This document shows, piece after piece, positions 11,715-16,399 of a stretch of 16,399 nt of DNA. The notes under the pieces were generated by a model, which was given only the letters and a program-made list of their open reading frames with translations, was not told the origin of the DNA and searched no databases. The stretch's first letter is position 1. Each line of letters opens with the position of its first letter. The translations under genes were made by a program, and so were the position numbers. This stretch comes from JBCAWW01 sp039024315 (GTDB taxonomy: Bacteria > Bacteroidota > Bacteroidia > J057), in the NCBI GenBank assembly GCA_039024315.1, contig JBCCQN010000185.1, positions 1 through 16,399 of the forward strand, given 5' to 3'.

Positions 11715-14087
11715 CTAGAAGCCATCTAGATCATCTGGTTGAGGCCCATCATCCTCTTTTACCTCGGTTTCGGCTTTGGTACGACAAACCAAATCCTCCT
11801 TCAAACTCTCTGGTATTGGGAATGGATCCTGCGGAAGATTGATCTCTCGGTCCTTGTAAACCCGTTGCATATATTCCGCCCAAATCGGTAGCGACATATT
11901 GGCGCCTTGACCATATTTGATAGAGCTAAAATGTACGCGACGGTCTTGATGGCCGACCCAAACACCTGTAACTAGATCAGGCGTTAAGCCCATAAACCAA
12001 CCATCAGATTGATTTTGGGTAGTGCCCGTTTTAGCAGCGATTTGGTTCTTGAATTTGTATTTGTAGCGAAGGCGCACGGCAGTTCCTTGATCTACCACCC
12101 CTTGCATAAGGTTTACCACTTTGTAAGCGACTTCAGGGTTAATCACCTCACGCATATCAGGTTGGAACTCTGCGAGAACGGTGCCACTGCGATCTTCGAT
12201 CCGGGTAACAAAAATAGGATTCACCTTGGTACCCATATTGGCAAAAGCAGAATAGGCTTTGGTCATCTCAAATACGGAGAGATCGGTAGTACCTAGAGCC
12301 AAAGAATAAACCTCATCTAGCTTCGTATCAATACCGGCTTTTTTGGCAAATTCAGCCACAAGCGTAGGATTGACCTCCTTGGTGATCAGACGAGCGGATA
12401 CTGAGTTCATCGAGCTTGCAAGCGCTTTTTTGATCGTGACAAAACCGCCTTTGGAAAAATCAGAATTATTTGGACTCCAAACACTTCCATCAGGCATCGG
12501 GACCGTTACTGGCTGATTTAACACCTCATAACATACCGGATAACCGGCATCCAATACGGCGCCATAGAGGAAAGGCTTGAAGGTAGATCCTACTTGGCGC
12601 TTTCCTTGGGCTACGTGATCGTACTGGAAGTATTTAAAATCATTGCCGCCGACCCAAGCTTTGACATGTCCACTCAGAGGATCAATGGAGACCATCCCGA
12701 CCTCTAAGAAACGTGCATAGTATTTGATCGAATCAAGGGGACTCATTTCCGTTTCTTGATCGCCTCCCCAGGTAAAGACTTTCATCTTACGCTTCTTGCG
12801 GAACTCTGCATCAATTTCGCTATCTGATTTACCCGCTTTTTTCGCATTGATATAGCGTTGGGATTGTTTTTTTAGATCTTCGATCACCCCAGGATTGCGT
12901 TTGTAGGAGCGTTCACCTCGCTTTTCGACCTTATCAAAAGTAGCCTGTAGATCTTTCAGATGATCTTGCACTGCCTCTTCGGCATAAGCCTGCATCCGCG
13001 AGTCTAGCGTGGTGTACACACGAAGACCATCGCGATAAAGATCATAGCCATTTTTCTTGCACCATTCGTTCATAAACTGGCGAACATGCTCTCTAAAATA
13101 AGGGGCTAGCCCCCGAATATGTAGCTCTTCTTGCTCAACCAAAGACTCTTCTAGTGGGATTGCTTTGATACTATCTAAAGCGGCTGCTTCAAGATCTAGA
13201 TAGCCATTGTCGCGCATGAGATTCAAGACTGTGTTGCGACGTTTTAAGGCATTTTCTGGTCGCCTAAAGGGGTTGTAAACACCTTGGCCTTTGAGCATAC
13301 CTACAATCAAGGCGGACTCTTCCAGATTTAGTTCTTTGGCACTCTTATCAAAAAGGCGATTGGCTGTGGTTTCAATCCCATAAGAGTTGCCATAGATGTT
13401 AACGGTATTGAGATAAGCCGCGATAATTTCTTCCTTGGTAAAACGCCTTTCTAGATAAGCCGAGACCAGATACTCTTTAGGCTTGCGCACGATCAGTTTT
13501 TGATTTCCAACTTCGGCATATAAGTTTCGAGCTAACTGCATGGTAATGGTACTACCTCCACGGGCATCGCCCGATTTGATGAGCTCGTAAAAAATAGTAA
13601 AGAATGACATTGGGTCGATGCCAGAGTGATTACGGAAACGGACATCTTCTGTCGCGATTAGCGCATCGATCACATAGGGAGAGATTTCCTCTAGGGAGAC
13701 ATTCACTCGGTTTTCTCGCGAGTAATACTTTTGCAGTACAACTCCATCAGAGGAAATCAGCTGAGTTGATTGGTCTGATTTAGGGTTCTCGATGATCGCC
13801 ATAGGTGGAAGATCAAAGGACACATAAAAGAGAAAACAGAGGACAAAAAGAGTAGGAATGATTACCAGAGTAAAGAATATTCGCCTTGGTAATTTATACT
13901 TTTCGCTAAACCAACGTCTTTTTTTAGGCTCAGTTGATCCTTCTGGTAGTGGCGGTGGTGGCGGCGGAGAAGGCGGTGAGGGATTGGTAACAGGATTGGA
14001 AGGGTTTCTAGGGCTAGATGCCTGATTATCAGACACTTTTTCAAAAGCCTTTTTATTTTCTTGTCCTTCCTGTTTTGGATCATTCAT
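11715..14087 (-). CDS. Class A penicillin-binding protein (PBP1A-like)
   Basis: This enzyme polymerises and cross-links peptidoglycan. From ATG 14087 it has 790 residues (a GTG lies two codons upstream). The order is: a cytoplasmic tail of about 65 residues with a proline run (PSPPSPPPPPPLPEG); one membrane segment (about 69-91); the GT51 glycosyltransferase domain with ATEDVRFRNHSGID (catalytic Glu) and GGSTITMQLARNLY; then the transpeptidase with the active serine in GSTFKPF, the SMN triad in SSMNS, and KTGTT. All key residues are present. A basic, coiled insertion (VEKRGERSYKRN...DAEFRKKRKMK) lies between the two domains. The C-terminus is acidic. A weak promoter match, TTG-N20-TAAATTGT, lies just upstream. 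mrcA/ponA-type naming is possible, but I cannot choose among paralogues. Confidence 0.95.
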   Translation of the reverse strand: MNDPKQEGQENKKAFEKVSDNQASSPRNPSNPVTNPSPPSPPPPPPLPEGSTEPKKRRWFSEKYKLPRRIFFTLVIIPTLFVLCFLFYVSFDLPPMAIIENPKSDQSTQLISSDGVVLQKYYSRENRVNVSLEEISPYVIDALIATEDVRFRNHSGIDPMSFFTIFYELIKSGDARGGSTITMQLARNLYAEVGNQKLIVRKPKEYLVSAYLERRFTKEEIIAAYLNTVNIYGNSYGIETTANRLFDKSAKELNLEESALIVGMLKGQGVYNPFRRPENALKRRNTVLNLMRDNGYLDLEAAALDSIKAIPLEESLVEQEELHIRGLAPYFREHVRQFMNEWCKKNGYDLYRDGLRVYTTLDSRMQAYAEEAVQDHLKDLQATFDKVEKRGERSYKRNPGVIEDLKKQSQRYINAKKAGKSDSEIDAEFRKKRKMKVFTWGGDQETEMSPLDSIKYYARFLEVGMVSIDPLSGHVKAWVGGNDFKYFQYDHVAQGKRQVGSTFKPFLYGAVLDAGYPVCYEVLNQPVTVPMPDGSVWSPNNSDFSKGGFVTIKKALASSMNSVSARLITKEVNPTLVAEFAKKAGIDTKLDEVYSLALGTTDLSVFEMTKAYSAFANMGTKVNPIFVTRIEDRSGTVLAEFQPDMREVINPEVAYKVVNLMQGVVDQGTAVRLRYKYKFKNQIAAKTGTTQNQSDGWFMGLTPDLVTGVWVGHQDRRVHFSSIKYGQGANMSLPIWAEYMQRVYKDREINLPQDPFPIPESLKEDLVCRTKAETEVKEDDGPQPDDLDGF

Positions 14088-14136
14088 AAGCACAATTTAC
14101 ACAGCTTTGGTACGTAAGGCAACGCCAGGTGTTACT

Positions 14137-14189
14137 AAAAAATAACGCAGGGCGTAAGCTCTAAAATTAGAACCTACACCCCGCTATAT
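14137..14189 (-). terminator. Intrinsic terminator of the amylase-family gene
   Basis: On the minus strand a 21-base arm (14169-14189 on +) pairs with 14142-14162 through a 6-base loop. There are two mismatches near the base and four positions that are G-U pairs in the minus-strand RNA. T6 follows (14137-14142, A run on +). It begins 43 bases after the stop codon at 14232. Confidence 0.8.
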
Positions 14190-14231
14190 TACGCTCTTAC
14201 TATTATCTGTATTGTCTTGGAGGAAATTCGT

Positions 14232-16399
14232 TTACTTCTGCAAGAGGATTCGTTGCGTATCAACGATACCTGATTGGGTTTGTAATTTGAGGAAGTATAC
14301 GCCATCGCTCAGTTGATGCCCCACATTATTGGTCCCGTCCCAAATAAGGAGATTTTCTTGGGCAGAGAAGCGTTCTCCGAAGGATAACACCCTAACAGAC
14401 TGACCCATGTTGTTGAGGACCTCTAGCTTGACGATATCTGACTTAGGAAGGTTGAATTCAATTACTAGTTCCTCAGCAAAAGGATTGGGATAGGCGCTAA
14501 GACTAAGGGGATGCGCGAGTAAATCTTCATTGGATAGGGTAACATCAGGCTGGGTAAGCTTGACATCGGTGTAGATATGGAACTCTCCTGGCGCAAGGCT
14601 AATGTTAGCCATAGGATCGCTCACATCAATGCTGTCTCCACTAAAATAATCATACCAAGTACCGCTATGCTGGAAGTTGGGATTGTCAGACTGCTCTACG
14701 ATATCGAAGTTCCCAATAATAGTGACATTCATGCCCGGATCATTGAGGTGAATGCTTTTATAAGCACCTCCCACTGATAAATTGAAGTCGGTAGTTTGAA
14801 ATACAGGATGGCTATTGCGCAGTTCTCCCAATGCTTGGAACACCTTGTTGAGCTTCAGCTTGAAAGGATTTTGTAGGTAGTCCCAGCGAATGGGCTTTTC
14901 CCCTACCCTACCATTGAAATCAATGCTGTAATCGTAGCCATATTCCCCAAACTGCCAAATCATTTTTGGCCCTGGAATCGGAATAAAGAAAGCTGCAGAG
15001 AGTTCAACTCTTTCCAAAGCAGTTACTAAACTCTTGGTGTTATAGTCACTGTTGGCATTACCAAATTGGATGTTTTTATACATCATGCGCTCCTCATCAT
15101 GGCTTTCCATATAACTTACTAAATGGGGCACATTCCAACCACGGTTTTTATGAGAAACGCCGGAGAAGTTTGAGCTACTGATATAGCCCATGGAGGCCTC
15201 AGTATAATTGTGGTGCATATTGCCCCAAACGAGCATGCCATATTCTGCCAGTTCTTTCTCTTCATTATTAGCCGCAAAGTGCTCTAGGATAAAGTAAACG
15301 CCGGGATCAACGGCCCAAAGGGAATCAGCCATTCGCTTGAGCAAGGCCACGCGGCCCGCATCATAACTACTCCAAGCCCCCACATCGCCGCCATAATTGG
15401 TTTGGGTAAATCCTTTGGATAAATCCATCCGATAGCCATCTACACGGTATTCTTCTACCCAATAGCGGAGGATACGGTCAACATAATCTTTGGTAGCTTG
15501 GCTCTCGTGATTCATATCATAGCCAACATTAAAAGGGTGAGTGGCATCAGGATTGAACCAAGGATTGTCAGGGGTAGGCTTAGCAGCGCCACCATCAAAA
15601 TACAGTCTTACTAGTGGGGATTGGCCGAAGTGGTGATTGACCACCATATCCAAAATCACCGCAATACCGCGAGAATGACAAGAATCGACAAAGGCTTTAA
15701 AATCATTTTTGGTGCCATAGTACTTATCTACCGCAAATAAATAGGATGGATTATAGCCCCAACTACTGTTACCTTCAAATTCCATGACAGGCATAAGCTC
15801 AATCGCGTTGATGCCTAATTTTTGCAAGTAATCAAGCGAGTCAATGACCGTTTTATAATCGTGAGCCTCTACAAAGTCCCGAATCAACAATTCGTAGACG
15901 TATAAATCTCCCTGATCGGGACGAGTATAATTATTGGATTGCCAAACATAAGGAGTCTGCGCAGTCTGAAATACAGAGACAATATCACTCGCGCCTACTG
16001 GATAAGGTTTCAGATTGGGATAAACGCTTGGTGGGATAAAGGAGTCATTCCAAGGATCAAGCACCTTGTCGCAATAAGGATCACCAATTTCAAGCACTCC
16101 ATCTACATGGTACTGATAAGCATATTCTTCACCTGGAGTCAGGTCATTGATCTGAATCCACCAGAGATTGCCATCAGAACTCTGATTCATGTAGTAATCA
16201 GCGTTTGTCAACCAATCACTAAAATCACCCACAGCATAGACGAAATTCTTGCCGGGCGCATAAAGTGCTAGCACAACTGAAGTGTCACTCAGATAATTAA
16301 TGCCAGGCTCGATTCCAGCCACAGGATCTTGGACATTTACTGGTCCACGTACCGTGAAGCCGATCGAATCCTCCTTTACGGTACTACCATTGTCAGCAA
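14232..16399 (-). CDS. Secreted alpha-amylase-family (GH13) enzyme with T9SS domain, N-terminus outside window
   Basis: The frame is open to the window edge, and the first possible start inside (GTG 16322) falls within a continuous protein, so the N-terminus and any signal peptide are missing. There are 721 residues visible. Numbering from that Val: about 15-75 form a starch-binding-like E-set domain (ALYAPGKNFVYAVGDFSDW). The GH13 barrel has all four signature regions: DMVVNH (225-230), GYRMDLSK (297... nucleophile Asp300), FILEHF (acid/base Glu347) and MESHDEER (Asp409). The catalytic triad is intact, so it should cleave alpha-1,4-glucans outside the cell. After a C-terminal beta domain, the last 80 residues are a T9SS type A signal (AYPNPFAEELVIEFNLP ... 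DGVYFLKLQT). A strong terminator follows. Exact substrate (starch, glycogen, maltodextrin) cannot be read from this. Confidence 0.9.
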   Translation of the reverse strand, partial: ADNGSTVKEDSIGFTVRGPVNVQDPVAGIEPGINYLSDTSVVLALYAPGKNFVYAVGDFSDWLTNADYYMNQSSDGNLWWIQINDLTPGEEYAYQYHVDGVLEIGDPYCDKVLDPWNDSFIPPSVYPNLKPYPVGASDIVSVFQTAQTPYVWQSNNYTRPDQGDLYVYELLIRDFVEAHDYKTVIDSLDYLQKLGINAIELMPVMEFEGNSSWGYNPSYLFAVDKYYGTKNDFKAFVDSCHSRGIAVILDMVVNHHFGQSPLVRLYFDGGAAKPTPDNPWFNPDATHPFNVGYDMNHESQATKDYVDRILRYWVEEYRVDGYRMDLSKGFTQTNYGGDVGAWSSYDAGRVALLKRMADSLWAVDPGVYFILEHFAANNEEKELAEYGMLVWGNMHHNYTEASMGYISSSNFSGVSHKNRGWNVPHLVSYMESHDEERMMYKNIQFGNANSDYNTKSLVTALERVELSAAFFIPIPGPKMIWQFGEYGYDYSIDFNGRVGEKPIRWDYLQNPFKLKLNKVFQALGELRNSHPVFQTTDFNLSVGGAYKSIHLNDPGMNVTIIGNFDIVEQSDNPNFQHSGTWYDYFSGDSIDVSDPMANISLAPGEFHIYTDVKLTQPDVTLSNEDLLAHPLSLSAYPNPFAEELVIEFNLPKSDIVKLEVLNNMGQSVRVLSFGERFSAQENLLIWDGTNNVGHQLSDGVYFLKLQTQSGIVDTQRILLQK

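Noticed and set aside
16320..16322. GTG at 16322 as the start of the amylase-family gene
   Set aside because: The frame stays open to the window edge with protein-like sequence (SIGFTVRGP...), and starting here would leave a secreted enzyme without a signal peptide. The gene is partial.

Overview
This window reads as a piece of chromosome from a Bacteroidota organism, most likely in or near the Saprospirales/Lewinella-type lineages. The evidence is a GldB-like gliding lipoprotein, three secreted proteins ending in a type IX secretion (T9SS) type A sorting domain, an NdpA-type nucleoid-associated protein of the form common in Bacteroidota, an exact Bacteroidota promoter (TTG-N19-TAnnTTTG), and the lack of Shine-Dalgarno sequences before almost every start. 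The phylum is well supported; the lineage within it is a guess.

Layout. Positions 87-2556 (+) hold an ECF sigma factor, a membrane protein that looks like its anti-sigma factor, a membrane-anchored Spy/CpxP-like protein and a secreted CotH-kinase-like protein, closely spaced and probably one transcript. Positions 2557-2765 are non-coding and hold an inverted pair of REP-type hairpins. Positions 2766-5427 (-) hold a two-gene unit: an exported SUMF1-like protein that appears to lack the catalytic cysteines, then, after one base, a T9SS cargo protein built on seven GGxGDG repeats with a 26-residue period. Positions 5428-5829 are non-coding with a second composite repeat. Positions 5830-7392 (-) encode a T9SS-exported M28 metallopeptidase. 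Positions 7477-7653 (-) encode a 58-residue, very basic protein with its own promoter and terminator. Then come an NdpA-like nucleoid-associated protein (7744-8802, -) and a GldB-like lipoprotein (8879-9985, -). Diverging from these is an NtrC-type sigma-54 activator (10140-11498, +) with a clear terminator, followed by a third composite repeat. The right side carries a class A penicillin-binding protein (11715-14087, -) and a secreted alpha-amylase-family enzyme with a T9SS domain (14232-16399, -), whose N-terminus lies beyond the window.

How it fits together. Most genes serve the cell envelope or secretion: sensing envelope stress (sigma/anti-sigma/Spy-like), building peptidoglycan (PBP1A-like), T9SS/gliding (GldB-like), and exported enzymes and surface proteins that degrade polymers or peptides. 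I see no phage, plasmid, CRISPR or transposase genes. The least ordinary signals are three composite intergenic repeats (imperfect inverted ends around GTAG-type REP hairpins), the exact 26-residue GGxGDG array with its SUMF1-like partner, and the small basic protein with dedicated transcription signals.
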